A DNA stretch of 64,000 bases from Chondrilla cf. caribensis (taxonomy: Eukaryota > Porifera > Demospongiae > Chondrillida > Chondrillidae): positions 745,001 through 809,000 of the forward strand of contig OZ026561.1 of the NCBI GenBank assembly GCA_964020155.1, given 5' to 3'. The notes beneath the pieces were generated by a model, which saw only the letters and a list, made by a program, of their open reading frames with translations, was not told the origin of the DNA and did not search any database. Shown here piece by piece: positions 1 to 18,560 of the stretch (within the stretch, counting starts at the first letter, position 1; each line of letters starts with the position of its first letter). A program made the translations under genes and the position numbers.

Positions 1-360
1 ACTTGTATGGAAGTACCACACACGGTAGTATGGTGAATGTGGTGGTGGAACTTGTCAGGGTTGATATTCAGAGATGTGCATTGACACAAGAGTGTTGAAT
101 GTGATAATTCAGCTTCTGTACAGGTGTGTGTGCATATGTGTGTTGTTTTAATAGCATACACATAATTCAACACAATTTAAAACTTACCACTTTTACAGCT
201 TACACCAGCAGTTTGTCTACTGTTACAAGAGCTTGTCTGGAATGTGACAAGTGTTGGATTGCATTGGGTCAGATTGCTCTCAGTACCTTTACACGAGACT
301 TGGACGATAGAACCAAGAGTGCTTGCAATGTAACTAAGGGAGAAAAGGGACAAAGGAAGT

Positions 361-444
<84 letters not shown>

Positions 445-1470
445 ATGTGTGTGCATGCGTGCTCATCAAGTAGCAATCATGATGTACTTACTCATCCCCT
501 GGTACTGTAGTATAAGCAGTCCATGTTGAAGAACGAGACCTACATGCTACATGACCTGCATTCAAGTCCCATCCTTGGAGGCATACTGTTGACCAGAAGT
601 TCCCACTGGATGAGTTGTAACAATACTCCACTCTACCAACCGTACTGGAACTACTGGACGAACTGGATGTAGAGGAACTGGACAAAATACGAACACTCCC
701 TGGTGAAGAGCACCTGATCGACTGTGATGTCACTGTGAACAAGATCAACAGAATAGTAAAATCATTCCTTTGATTGATAGGGAATTGCATGTACCATTAC
801 AACAACCATGCAACGACATCTTAATGCAACTAGGAGAAATAAACAAATCATGTAGTATTGCTCTAGGTCAAATCTACCACAGACCATCCATAATTATAAT
901 ATTATTAAAAAGCATTTGATCCACAGATTCAATGACACTTAATTTTATTCGATGCTTAAGAATGGCAATTTCGATCATTTCTACACCTCTCCAGCAAAAT
1001 TGTCATCAATGCATTCTCTCTCAGTGTATGTCTGTCTGTGTGCGTGTTGTGTGTGGATTTGGATGACTGGGAGGAGGTAATCATTGGTTGCCATCAAAAT
1101 CGGACTTCGGTCTCCCAGCTGATAGAGACTTCGGTCTATTTTCAGCTGGTACAAATTGTAAATCCAGTAATACGATTTGTCAATGCATTCTCTCTGTGTG
1201 CGCGTATTGTGTGAGATAGATTCCCACACAGAAACCCATACGTACGTATGTTTCAAGACTGCTCATAGACAAATTTGTGATATCACTTATGATCTAATAA
1301 GCGATTTTGGCCCGATCATAGACCCTAGATACCTGTGGTCCGATCGCTGCACTGTTCCTTGGCATCCATGGCCAAGGAGCTGACAGGATCGAATAGACAC
1401 GGAGACCCCACTCACCATGATGGTTGTTTGAAATCAGGAAGGTAGCGATGAACAACAGGCAGTGTCGCAT
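1..1470 (-). CDS. SRCR-domain secreted/receptor protein, 5' part (runs off left edge)
   Basis: Scavenger-receptor cysteine-rich protein, expected at the cell surface or secreted. Three exons are visible on the minus strand: exon 1 at 1416-1470 (ATG at 1470; signal peptide starting MRHCLLFIATFLIS, donor gtgagt), exon 2 at 492-732, and exon 3 at 188-333 (donor gtaagt). Phases 1-2-1 join without a break. Exon 2 carries the first half of an SRCR domain (GRVEYCYNSSSGNFWSTVC, then GWDLNAGHVACR) after a serine run. Exon 3 carries the second half (VQVSCKGTESNLTQC ... AGVSCK). The next exon lies outside the window. An in-frame ATG at 790 followed by a hydrophobic stretch could be an alternative start, but the pyrimidine-rich acceptor at 733 and the matching phase favour the separate signal-peptide exon. 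Exon 2 is 241 nt, the same length as an SRCR exon in the large receptor at 23.7-61.5 kb. Ligand unknown. Confidence 0.75.
361..441. repeat. (GT)n microsatellite in SRCR intron 2
   Basis: About 80 bp of uninterrupted GT dinucleotides in the intron between the two halves of the SRCR domain. Long open frames of Cys-Val or His-Thr here are artefacts of the repeat. Confidence 0.95.
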
Positions 1471-3058
1471 CTAGCTCGCTTCTCACTCGTATAAGAAAAG
1501 TAAAAGCCGACTTGATGAGTATCCACCCAATTCCCGAAGTGTGACCCAACCTCTTACACGAAAGGGATCAGGGAGTGATCGTGCAACACGTGACCTAGTC
1601 ACGCGCGTCCAACCCAATTTCCCATTCATTTCCTACAATATCGGAAGTATTGCCTCGACGAATATCCACCCGTATAAGAGATAATAATATATTGTGTAAT
1701 GGAGAGCCATCGTGTATAATGTGATTTATGCTCATGTTGTTTTCTCGTTCACTTCCTATGCCGGAATTAATAGGGAAGTGACCAGTGATCAGTGATTTGG
1801 TCACCACCAGGTACGTAGCTCCACCCTCGGCCTCTCACATGACATCCCCGGTGCCCACGACATTAGGTTAATATTGATGATTAACGTTCAATAGCAGGGT
1901 GAGAAGTACATGGGCTATCAATACAGATATAATTATTATACAAATAGAATAAATCTGCCATGAAAAAACGAGCTCTATATTCTGTAATAAAATCTCCAGA
2001 TGAGAGCTCTGGGTTTGAAGGCTGTTGTGTTGTTGTTGTTGTTGTTGTTGTTGTTGTCTAGGACGTGACTGTGAGATCTGTTTATGCCACAGAAGCAAAC
2101 AAGCCAACAGACAAACCAACAGACAAACCAATATATAAACCAACATAATATTATACTGATTACGGCTACCACTATCATTAAAAACCAAGCCACTCCATTC
2201 ACAATGCCAGCAGTGGCACCACCAAATAAGCTCTACAATTGATGGCCTATGAGGAAATGAGTTGAATGTTTCGATTTAATGTGTGCATGACCGTGTTACA
2301 TGCATGGTATAAGTGTGTACAGTCTACAGTGATCAGGTGCATGTGAACATGAGTGAAGCACATGCATATCCCATATACCCTACAAACATATATATATGGA
2401 CACAAGGAGGCTATAATTCACCAAATACACGTTACAAATGCCCTAGACCTGTCCACACTCTCCTCCCACTAGTATGATAACACCTTGGACACTACCAAGT
2501 GCACACAGCCTCCCAATAAGGAGCTGTTTTAATTTACATTACGTAGTTTGCGAAGTGTGGTGTTATGGGCCATGACTAGAGCCCTTACATGGCTACAGAA
2601 CACCACAAAGTAAACACAATCTCCCAAGGAGCTGTTTTGCTCATAATAGGTACCTGTAATATAAGTACGTATTACCTGTGGTGCTATGACGTGAATAACA
2701 TGGTTACTACTGCAACATAATATAACAAATGGCTTATGTTATAAAATACACTCCAGAATATCTACATTATAATCATTTATCATACAAACTACATCAAATC
2801 TCATACTATAATGGATACTAGTAGCACTAAATATGGGTGAATGTTAGCTACAGCATGTGCAGTACGTAGACAAACAGTATGTGGGTATGCAGATGAACGG
2901 ATATTCATGGCTTTGAATTCACTGCCTTTGCACTGGGATTTGCCTGTGGTGACCTAATTATAATGGATCAGGTTAAACAATGCAGAGTTCATATTTCCAT
3001 ACAAAATTGTGCTACGATGGGAATCTAAAATGGTTGCAGCTTTGATGTAATCCAATTT
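1471..3058. other. Intergenic region between SRCR gene and aminotransferase copy A
   Basis: No convincing gene. It holds a (TTG)n run at about 2027-2057, a possible orphan transmembrane exon at 1975-2226 (listed separately), and two imperfect copies of a segment ending in GGAGCTGTTTT near 2521 and 2629. It should contain the promoter of the SRCR gene (just above 1470) and the 3' UTR of copy A (below 3059), but I could not identify a TATA box or poly(A) signal with confidence. Confidence 0.5.
1975..2226 (-). other. Possible orphan transmembrane exon
   Basis: On the minus strand, after an acceptor-like tgtag, an open frame reads SLFGGATAGIVNGVAWFLMI and continues VVAVISIILCWF. This looks like the juxtamembrane-plus-TM segment of a type I receptor, followed by a basic stop-transfer stretch and an Asn run encoded by the (AAC)n repeat. 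It lies upstream of the SRCR gene start and downstream of the aminotransferase stop, so neither gene can use it as read. It may be a relic of another receptor or chance. Confidence 0.25.
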
Positions 3059-9799
<6,741 letters not shown>

Positions 9800-9843
9800 G
9801 ACCACCACTGCACACCTCAATACGTACAGGGATCAAGTTGGTC

Positions 9844-9938
9844 TCGCTGGCCAGGCTGACACGCAACCGTATGGTGGCCGAGACGGGTTACACGGGCCGA
9901 TGCCGATCTTGGCCACCATACAATAGTATGGCCAGCGA
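9844..9938. repeat. Nested perfect inverted repeats in the divergent promoter region
   Basis: Outer arms TCGCTGGCCA (9844-9853) and TGGCCAGCGA (9929-9938) enclose inner arms GTATGGTGGCC (9869-9879) and GGCCACCATAC (9911-9921). The whole could form a cruciform, or a structured RNA, just upstream of copy A on the minus strand. Confidence 0.7.
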
Positions 9939-10084
9939 AATCATACCCTGAGGAGACTAGCGAAACTTGAAAGCCCTCACATGAATCCTACTCAACCAAA
10001 CACACTTGATATGGCTGGGAAACCATCCGCAGGCCCCAAGCTCACTTTATGGTTCTTTAAATTTATAGAGAGTGTACAACCACC

Positions 10085-10200
10085 ACCAGGCCGACAGGCG
10101 TTCAACCCCCAAAAAGAACAGTTTAATGAGAGCTTCCACGACGGGAGTCGAACCCACGATCTGGAGCCTACACCGGCCGCTACGCCACCGTGAACGACTG
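10085..10200 (-). repeat. tRNA-like (SINE head candidate)
   Basis: On the minus strand, TGGCGTAGCGGCC resembles a pol III A box and GGTTCGACTCC (plus 10144-10154) is a good B box, spaced as in a tRNA, followed by CCGTCGTGG. The T-stem pairing is weak, so this looks like a tRNA-derived SINE head or decayed tRNA rather than a functional tRNA. The body may extend to about 9980. Confidence 0.5.
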
Positions 10201-10402
10201 AGTGATTGGACATAAAAGGTGCTATTGAGTCGACTATTATATCTCCACCGTGTGTAGTGCTCATGCAGCTATCACGTGATATTTACGTTGACAATGGCCG
10301 CTCGTTCAATCGGAGTACCGACCATTTGTATAAATTAGATGTTGCATGCACATGCAGAGATTAATTTCATCATTTTATCGAGGTATAAGACGAAAGACAG
10401 CT

Positions 10403-13400
10403 ATGGAGGGAATGGTTATCTCCAACCGGGGTCAGCCTGTTGTTGACAACCAGCTGGGGACGGTGGATGAAGCGAAAGTGAAAATTTACTCAAATCCTTA
10501 CTCCAGAGAGAATCCTGAGGTAACCCTAAGTTACAGTGCACGTTCAATCCTCAGAACACCATGTGCATTAGGATATCTTAATCCTTGGAACGACGCGTCA
10601 CTGTGGCATTGTGTCCATCTTTATGCTGGTTAGGGCTTTGTTAACATGGGCATAGCTTGCAACACTCTTGTGCACGACCTGGTAGCTGATAAGGTGAGGT
10701 GTGTCTGCATCGTTGTCCATTTAACTACTGCTACTAGTTATTGTTATTGTTTATGTTATTGTTGACAGTTTTTGTTGTTGATTCTGTCTTTGTTGTGTTT
10801 ATTGTTATTGTTTATATTGCTGTTGGTGTTTATATTGTTGCTGATATTTTTCATGTACATGATGTGGCAGCTGATGAGGTTTGTTGGTGTTGTATCAAGA
10901 TCATTTTCCTCTAGTCTTGTGTTAGTTGGTTATCACCTGCAGACAGGTGTGTTTGCGCACACTGCCTTCGTTATCTGTGCATTTGCTGACTTGCCTTCAT
11001 GTGTCATTTTCCTTCTTGGGAATGTATGTACATACATTTATGTACTTTTAATCAATTTCAAAGGTGATGTCGATATGTAAAGATTTGCAAATTACTTCAG
11101 ATATGATGAACTACCATCCTTCATCAACTATAGCGTATGTATTATGTGTGTACACGTACTTTATTCACTGTATGTACTGTGTGTACTGTATGTACTGTGT
11201 GCACAGCGTGTACGATATGTTCTGTGTGTACTGTGTGTACTGTGTGTACTATAATATGTTCTGTGTGTTCTGTGTGTACTTCATGAACTGCGTGTATTGT
11301 GTGTTTTGTATGCACTGTATGTACTGCATGTATTGCATGTACTGTTTTACTGTATACACTGTACGTACATGTATAATGTCTTTGTGTACTGTGTACTTCA
11401 CTTGTATGCGATATTTACTATAATACTGTACAAAACGTCATGCATGTGAGCATTGAGTGGAGATTCTGTTCACTGCACTTGTTTTGAATCCAGTGCTCAG
11501 TTATGTACATATGTGTAGTGTGAGGTGTGTATACCTAGCCTCTCTCTTGTGGTCCTTCTTGGTTGCACAGGCTTGTTGATGCATTCATTACGTATCTGAG
11601 TCGTGTTCTCCATCAACCAAGACCTCTGAAGAGTAACCAGGTGAGTGTAGTACTGGTACCAGTCAACCCCACACACACCTGTAGTACTAGTACGAGTCAA
11701 CCCAACACACACCTGTAGTACTAGTACCAGACAACACAACACACACCTGTAGTACTGGTACCAGCCAACTCAACACACACCTGTAGTACTGGTACCAGTC
11801 AACTCAACACACACCTGTAGTACTAGTACCAGTCAACCCAACACACACCTGTAGTACTAGTACCAGTCAACTCAACACACACCTGTAGTACTAGTACCAG
11901 TCAACCCAACACACACCTGTAGTACTGGTACCAGTCAACCCAACACACACCTGTAGTACTAGTACCAGTCAACTCAACACACACCTGTAGTACTAGTACC
12001 AGTCAACCCAACACACACCTGTAGTACTAGTATCAGTCAACCCAACACACACCTGTAGTACTAGTACCAGTCAACTCAACACACACCTGTAGTACTAGTA
12101 CCAGTCAACTCAACACACACCTGTAGTACTAGTACCAGCCAACTCAACACACACCTGTAGTACTGGTACCAGTCAACTCAACACACACCTGTAGTACTGG
12201 TACCAGTCAACTCAACACACACCTGTAGTACTGGTACCAGTCAACTCAACACACACCTGTAGTACTGGTACCAGTCAACTCAACACACACCTGTAGTACT
12301 GGTACCAGCACATTGGCATATCCAGTGTCATATCACCAATACGAGCTCACATGATGACCCCCTTCGCCCTTGCAGATATACATAACTAGCGGAGTTGCTG
12401 CCTCCATTGACTGTCTCATGCACATCATATGTGATCCTGGAGGTTGGTTGCGCAATACCATGCCAGAGTAGTGTAGTTACACATCATTTGTGATCTCAGA
12501 ATTTGCATGTAATTCTGGTACAACTCACCACAACACATCTACGTACAACTCACCACAACACACGTACGTACAACTCTCTCCGCAACACATGTACGTACAA
12601 CTCTCTCCACAGCACATGTACATACAACTCTCTCCGCAACACATGTATGTACAACTCTGTCCAAAACACATGTACGTAGGTACAACTCTCTTCACAACAC
12701 ATGTACAAACAACTCTCTCCAAAACACATGTGCGTACAACTCTCTCCACAACACATGTACACACAACTCTCTTCACAACACATGTACGTACGACTCTTTC
12801 TACAACACACGTACGTACATACATCTCTCTCTACTACACACACATGCACGTACAACTCTCTCCACAACACACATACGTACAACTCTCTCCACAACACATG
12901 TACGTACAACTCTCCACAACACATGTACGTACAACTCTCTCCACAACACATGTACATACAACTCTCTCCACAACACATGTACGTACAACTCTCTCCACAA
13001 CAGACATGAATACAATTCTCCACTCAACACATATACATTCAATTCCCTTCACCTTATGTCATACGTAGTTCTCTTCGCCTCACTTGTGTATGTACGTCTT
13101 CATTCACCGGCATCAACTGGTCCTCCAACCTGCCCCTTGTTGTTCAGATGCTGTGCTGTGTGCTACCCCGTGCTATGGACGGTTCAGGAGATGCTGCACT
13201 TGGAGAGCTAAAGTTGATCTTATCCTCATTGAAGCGCAATCTAATGTGGGTATGAATGTGCGTACGTATGTATGTATGTATGTACGTATGTATGTATGTA
13301 CGTATGTATGTATGTAAGTATGTATGTATGTAAGTATGTATGTATGTACACAGGTGTGTGTGTTTGTGTGTATGGTGTGTATGTGGGTGTGTATGTAAGT

Positions 13401-13553
13401 GTGCATATTATGAGAATGTTTGTGGCTGTGTATGTGGGTGTACGTATGTGGGTATGTACTTGTGTGTGTGGATATGTACTTGTGTGTGTGGATGTATGTT
13501 TATGCACGTACATGAGTGTGTATACAGGTGTGCACATAGCTAGGTGTGTGTGC

Positions 13554-13633
<80 letters not shown>

Positions 13634-15588
13634 CGTGGGCATGTACGTATGTGTTTGTATGTATGTGCGTGCATGCGTGTGTGTTTGTGTTTGTGTTTGT
13701 GTGTGTGTGTGGGTGTGTGCCTTCTGAATGGTCCACCACTCTCTAGTACATGGACCAACCACCATGACCACCATTAGGTGCTCTTTATGGACATGTTTCA
13801 CTGAATCAATCAGAACCAGGCACTTTTCTGTGTACACATTGAATAAATGTTGTGTCTACGTACTAAATGTTCCGGTCAATTTGATCGATGGTGTGTTATT
13901 GATACATGTCAAAATATGATCAAGTATAAATGTATCGAAAAGTCAATTGATGCAGTTTCGTCTGTGGCAATATGTAAATCTCTATGCGACACCTTCATGG
14001 CTGCGCTGTGGATGATGTATCCTGTTGTTCCTTGTAGAGCAAGGCTGGTCCGTTCAGAGTGACCATCGAAGACTATGAGGAAGCACTACACACCGCAAGA
14101 GAAAAGGTACGTTCAAACGCACACAAAATAAAGACTGTGTAATTATTGCAATGATGCGATTATTGTAATCTTCTTCTATCCTCATAATAATTATAATAAA
14201 TCAAGTATTACTGTGACAACACTTCCTCCATTGTTTATGTCCCGAAGTGTACATATGCTAGTGTTTTTAGCTCAAAAATTAGACTGAGTTGATTTGTTCA
14301 TTACTCAAAACGTACCCACATCATCAGTTTAATGATCTCATCGACTTTTAAACATGTTTATTTCAGACCAAGTGTAATAATTACAATTTCAATCATTACA
14401 GAAAGCTTGAAATCACTGTAATCCATAATTATTGTGATAATTGTGATGATATTAATACATTTCAAATCGGTTATTATGTCAGGATGGATAATCGGCCAAA
14501 TAGTGCCCAAACCAATTGTGGCATATTAAGTGGGTTACACTGTATACTATTGTCATGATATACGTAGGTTTCACCATTATCGCATACAGCGCCACACATT
14601 ACGTGGTTGCCTTTGGTGTTGTATTTGCCTACATATGTACATACACACTTCATGTTTGTATGCATGCCAATGTATGTCTATGCCACTATACATGAGGTGT
14701 GTGTTTGCATGTGTTAGGGTGTGAGAGTACGTGGTGTCCTGGTAACCAACCCTCACAATCCCATTGGATATGTTTTGACTAAAGAGGAACTTCAACAGCT
14801 GGTACAGTTCAGCTACAAGTAAGGGGTCACTCCACCCACCTGTCACCCCGCCCACTTGTCACCCCGCCCACCTGTCACCCTGCCCCCTGTCACCCCACCC
14901 ACCTGTTACTCCACCCATCTGTCACCCCACCCACCTGTTACTCCACCCACCTGTCACCCCACCCACCTTTTACTCCACCCACCTGTCACCCTGCCCTCTG
15001 TCACCCCACCCACCTGTTACTCCACCCATCTGTCACCCTGCCCCCTGTCACCCCACCCACCTGTTACTCCACCCATCTGTCACCCTGCCCCTGTTACCCC
15101 ACCCACCTGTTACTCCACCCACCTGTCACCCCACCCACCTTTTACTCCATCCACCTGTCACCCTGTCCCCTGTCACCCCACCCACCTGTCACCCCACCCA
15201 CCGTCACCCTGCCCACCTTACACCCCACTACCTGTCACCCCACCCCCCTGTCACCCCGCCCACTTACACCCCACACATCTGTCAGTCTGTCTGAAGGATT
15301 GTACAGTTGTCCTAGTGCTGTGCAGACTACAGTGAGTGTCTCTTGTGATGAGGTTTCATCTCTTCTCACCTCTCCCTTTCCTCAAGGCACTCCATCCATC
15401 TCATTATGGACGAGATCTACATGAAGTCACTTGTCAATCCCAAGGCCAAGTTCACCAGTGTTCTAGAGATAGAAGAGTCAGTCTGTCACCTCTCGTGGAG
15501 TTTGGTGTTGTTGTTGTTGTTTATGTATGTTTTTATCTCGTTAGTATTCCTAATCCGGACTTAGTCCATGTGGTATGGGGTCCAAGTA

Positions 15589-15659
<71 letters not shown>

Positions 15660-15972
15660 TGTGTGTGTGCATGTGTGTGTATGTGTATGTGCGTGATGTA
15701 TGTGTGTGTGGTGTGTGTGTTGTTTGTGAGTTTGTTGTGTGTGTGCGTGTGCGTTCGTGCGTGCTTGCGTGCATGTTGAACATGAAATACATGTTCCTTT
15801 ACAGGACTTTGGAATCCCAAACTTCAAGGTTGGGTTCATAGCAAGCTGTGGGTCAGCAGTGACAACAGCGTGCAGTAAAATGGATATCTTCTATGATGTC
15901 GGCTTCTTGTGTAAGGTATGTGCCCTATGTACATGTCTGTACATGTCTGTACGAAGATTTGTACATGTATTT

Positions 15973-16008
<36 letters not shown>

Positions 16009-16434
16009 CACACACACAGTGCACACACACAGATTTGTACATGTATTCGACATGTATACATACATATTTTGTACATGTATGTGTACAATGGTACATACGT
16101 ATACTTGTATATTCAATTTCATCCTGTCATATATCAATTGGTTCAATCAGAAGGATCTATAATATGATGATAATGATATTATTCACAAGAATGTGGTTAT
16201 CTGTAGTATAACCTCTGAATAGTACATGTATATGTGAATTATAATACAGAGTGTTTACCAAACCTCTACAGTATGTTAATGTTTGTACATTGTTATGGTT
16301 TCACTGTGCAAATTGTATTTTCTCCTTAATTGAATTGTCTGCTTGCAGGAAGTGTTTGCCAGGTTTCTTAACGACTGGGGTGAGTGGTTGTGTAGTTGAA
16401 TGTGCGCTCATGCATGCATGCATACAAAGAGTCA

Positions 16435-16519
<85 letters not shown>

Positions 16520-18560
16520 ACAGTGCACATACCCCCCCACACACACACAAAACACACACACACAACACACACTATCAACTGTATGTTATGTAAAATTCTT
16601 GTAACTTTTCATTTACAAAGATTGGCTCTCTAAAGTCTACTTCCCAACTCAAATGGAATTGTCTCAAAAAGCTTTGAAGATAGTGACAGAAGCTTTTGAT
16701 GACATTGGAGTTCCCTACATAAAGCCAGACGCTGGTTTGTTTGTCTACACAGATCTCAGGAAGGTGCGTATTGACAGCACTATTCATTGTTTACATCAGG
16801 TTTATGTTTTATTTGAAGGCACTCAAATGTGCTGGTAAGGTGCAATACGGGCCATGGTTTTGTTTACTAACACTGGTCTAGTTTGTGTACACTGGTCTAG
16901 TTTGTGTACACTGGTCTTGTTTGTGTACACTGGTCTAGTTTGTGTACGCTGGTCTTGTTTGTGTACACTGGTCTAGTTTGTGTACGCTGGTCTTGTTTGT
17001 GTACGCTGGTCTAGTTTGTGTACACTGGTCTTGTTTGTGTACGCTGGTCTAGTTTGTGTACACTGGTCTAGTTTGTGTACATTGGTCATGTTTAAAGCAT
17101 GGCCTCTTCATTGGTGTACTACTTGTGTCACAATAGGTATTGAATTACGGGTTGTTTTTGTGGTTTTGTAATTAACAGTGTTTGTGTGAGTTTGTTTACT
17201 CTCTGGTATAAACAATTGCTTTCATTTTCGATCCTTTTCAGTATGCAAGTAAGTTGTCTGTAGACCCCAGCGAGGGGGAAATGATGCTATTCCGTAGGCT
17301 CCTGAGTGGAGGCGTGTACATAGCCGTTGGGAGTGGGCTGTGTATCTCAAAGGAACATGGATGGTTCAGACCGATATTCACCGTCAAATTGGACCACCTC
17401 AAAGTCGGTAGGTGCAATGCAGCTTTCTGTGAGTCATCCCCAGACTCACGTGTACAAGTTTGAAGTGTTCGTTGTTGCGAGTACTCGTGTGAGAAGTCAT
17501 CCCATACAACGTATATGATCTTCAAGTACAAGATTAGCAAGGTTCCACTGTATTTGATCAGATCATCAAATTGGATGTATTAATTACTGCGTGTATTCAT
17601 GCGTGTACTCTCGAACCCACTGGGTGTAGTCCGCATGTTGTTTGCAGTTTCATGGTAAAGTATTTCCAATCAGTACTGTAGGTGCTTACAGTCACTCTAT
17701 GAAGTATGGTGTAATGCATACATCACTGCTAGGCTCACATGTGTATGTCTGTACATGTTCATTGCTAGGACTGATTTGAAACTGTGTGCATATTTGGGCT
17801 ATGTAGTTCACCAGTCACACCACACAGTATACGCTCCAATACATCACCACAGTTCAGTGCCAGTAAGACTGATTATGTGTATTATTCACAGTTACACCAG
17901 AGATGCTCTGATACTCCAATACATATGATATTATGTAGCTGATTAGACTGACATACATTGTTCACTTTGTATGCTTGAACATCAACAACTTCACACATAT
18001 GGCTTCTTGTAAGGGGACATGCCTTTTCTTTGTGTACAAGGTTAGCTTACAAATTACAACATTGAGCCATTAATTATGTTAACATGAACTGTGACCTAAT
18101 ATATTAGCTTCTTTTTGAATCTCTGTACTGAGGCTGTTCTTGTTGCCATGACTACACTGTAGCCCATTTTTGTCGTAATGAAGCTCCTTCTTGTTGCCAT
18201 GACTACAATGTGCCCCATTTTTGCTGTAATGAAGCTCTTTTTGTTGCCGTGACTGCACTGTAGCCCCTTCTTGTCGCCATGACCGCCCTGTAAACCATTC
18301 CTGTTGCCATGACTGCACAGTAGCAGGTACCTAGAGCATGTATGCGGTATGTATATTATAGGCAATTTGACATCAACTGCACTTATATGGGTGTTGCAAA
18401 TGACGTGGCTTCAGTGAGAGTGTAACCATAAGCAAGGCACCACTGCACATGTCTAGATCCTAATTTGAGTTGCTGGAGTTAGGTGACTGTTTTACCCTTT
18501 CTTCTCTCATCCACTGAAGGAGTGAAGAGAATTTGTACTGTTTTGAAGGAGTTACAGTAG
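10403..18560 (+). CDS. PLP-dependent aminotransferase, ACC-synthase-like, copy B
   Basis: Paralogue of copy A, same family and expected chemistry. Fifteen plus-strand exons: 10403-10519, 10634-10693, 11064-11134, 11571-11640, 12376-12442, 13148-13245, 14038-14106, 14718-14818, 15387-15476, 15545-15590, 15805-15915, 16349-16379, 16621-16763, 17242-17407 and 18520-18560. They sum to 1,281 nt (426 aa plus stop), in phase. Exon lengths equal those of copy A except exons 1, 7, 11 and 15. Motifs: [40 protein letters not shown] (N198); MDEIY (D226, Y229); GPSK with Lys263 closing exon 10; GWFR with Arg401. The small last exon ends [13 protein letters not shown], matching GMKRVCKILKDIDDK of copy A. 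If exon 14 is not spliced, translation would stop at 17463 instead. Confidence 0.87.
11650..12310. repeat. 34-bp minisatellite, intron 4 of copy B
   Basis: About 19 tandem units of 34 bp, CTGTAGTACTAGTACCAGTC followed by AACYCAACACACAC, with CTAGTAC/CTGGTAC variation. It starts just after the exon 4 donor at 11641. Not found in copy A. Confidence 0.95.
12510..13070. repeat. 27-bp minisatellite, intron 5 of copy B
   Basis: About 20 degenerate units of CACAACACATGTACGTACAA plus CTCTCTC. Open frames through it on both strands are repeat artefacts. Confidence 0.95.
13259..13350. repeat. (GTAT)n tetranucleotide repeat
   Basis: GTATGTATGTAC-type tetranucleotide array directly after exon 6 of copy B, grading into GT-rich sequence up to about 13710. 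Confidence 0.9.
13557..13720. repeat. (GT)n microsatellite, intron 6 of copy B
   Basis: About 75 bp of pure GT followed by interrupted GTTTGT and GTGC units. Confidence 0.95.
14825..15285. repeat. 16-17 bp minisatellite in intron 8 of copy B
   Basis: Tandem CCCACCCACCTGTCACCCCA-type units (variants with TTACTC and CTGCCC) filling intron 8. The inverted copy in gene A intron 8 (5221-5586) is the same repeat family at the same intron position. Confidence 0.95.
15591..15690. repeat. (GT)n microsatellite abutting exon 10 of copy B
   Basis: The GT run begins at the first intron base after the Lys263 codon and so forms the donor. A separate consensus-like gtaagg lies five bases upstream inside the exon. 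Confidence 0.9.
15977..16030. repeat. (CA)n microsatellite, intron 11 of copy B
   Basis: Short CA tract with AGCACACACAGTG interruptions, flanked by TTTGTACATGTATT-type direct repeats. Confidence 0.85.
16440..16515. repeat. (CA)n microsatellite, intron 12 of copy B
   Basis: About 75 bp of CA. Sequence from its end to exon 13 (GTAACTTTTCATTTACAAAG) is shared with copy A intron 12. Confidence 0.95.
16862..17090. repeat. 19-bp minisatellite, intron 13 of copy B
   Basis: About 12 units of ACTGGTCTAGTTTGTGTAC with CTTGTTT and GTACGCTGG variants. Absent from copy A. Confidence 0.95.
18115..18315. repeat. About 51-bp tandem repeat, intron 14 of copy B
   Basis: Three to four imperfect units of TTGTTGCCATGACTACACTG followed by TAGCCCATTTTTG and a TAATGAAGCTC tail, in the long intron before the final small exon. 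Confidence 0.8.

Larger units (their letters stand above)
9800..10402. promoter_or_regulatory. Bidirectional intergenic region between aminotransferase copies A and B
   Basis: About 600 bp separating two divergent start codons (9799 minus, 10403 plus), so both promoters should lie here. On the plus side TATAAAT at 10329-10335 is a plausible TATA box. A start of transcription about 30 bp downstream favours the ATG at 10403 over the in-frame ATG at 10346. The region also holds the nested inverted repeats at 9844-9938 and a tRNA-like element at 10085-10200. Confidence 0.5.

Noticed and set aside
10772..11080. Leu/Phe-rich frame resembling transmembrane helices
   Set aside because: T-rich intron 2 of aminotransferase B (TTGTTATTG runs); no splice or conservation support. 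The real exon 3 starts at 11064.
11064..11423. Cys/Tyr/Val-rich 119-aa frame
   Set aside because: Only its first 71 nt (11064-11134) are exon 3; the rest is TGTACTGTG-type simple sequence.
12490..13068. 190-aa open frame with repeated [13 protein letters not shown], and antisense Cys-rich frames
   Set aside because: 27-bp minisatellite (a multiple of three, so it stays open in all frames) inside intron 5 of aminotransferase B.
13084..13317. 77-aa frame through exon 6 of aminotransferase B
   Set aside because: Wrong frame for the exon; the correct reading ([11 protein letters not shown]) starts after the acceptor at 13147.
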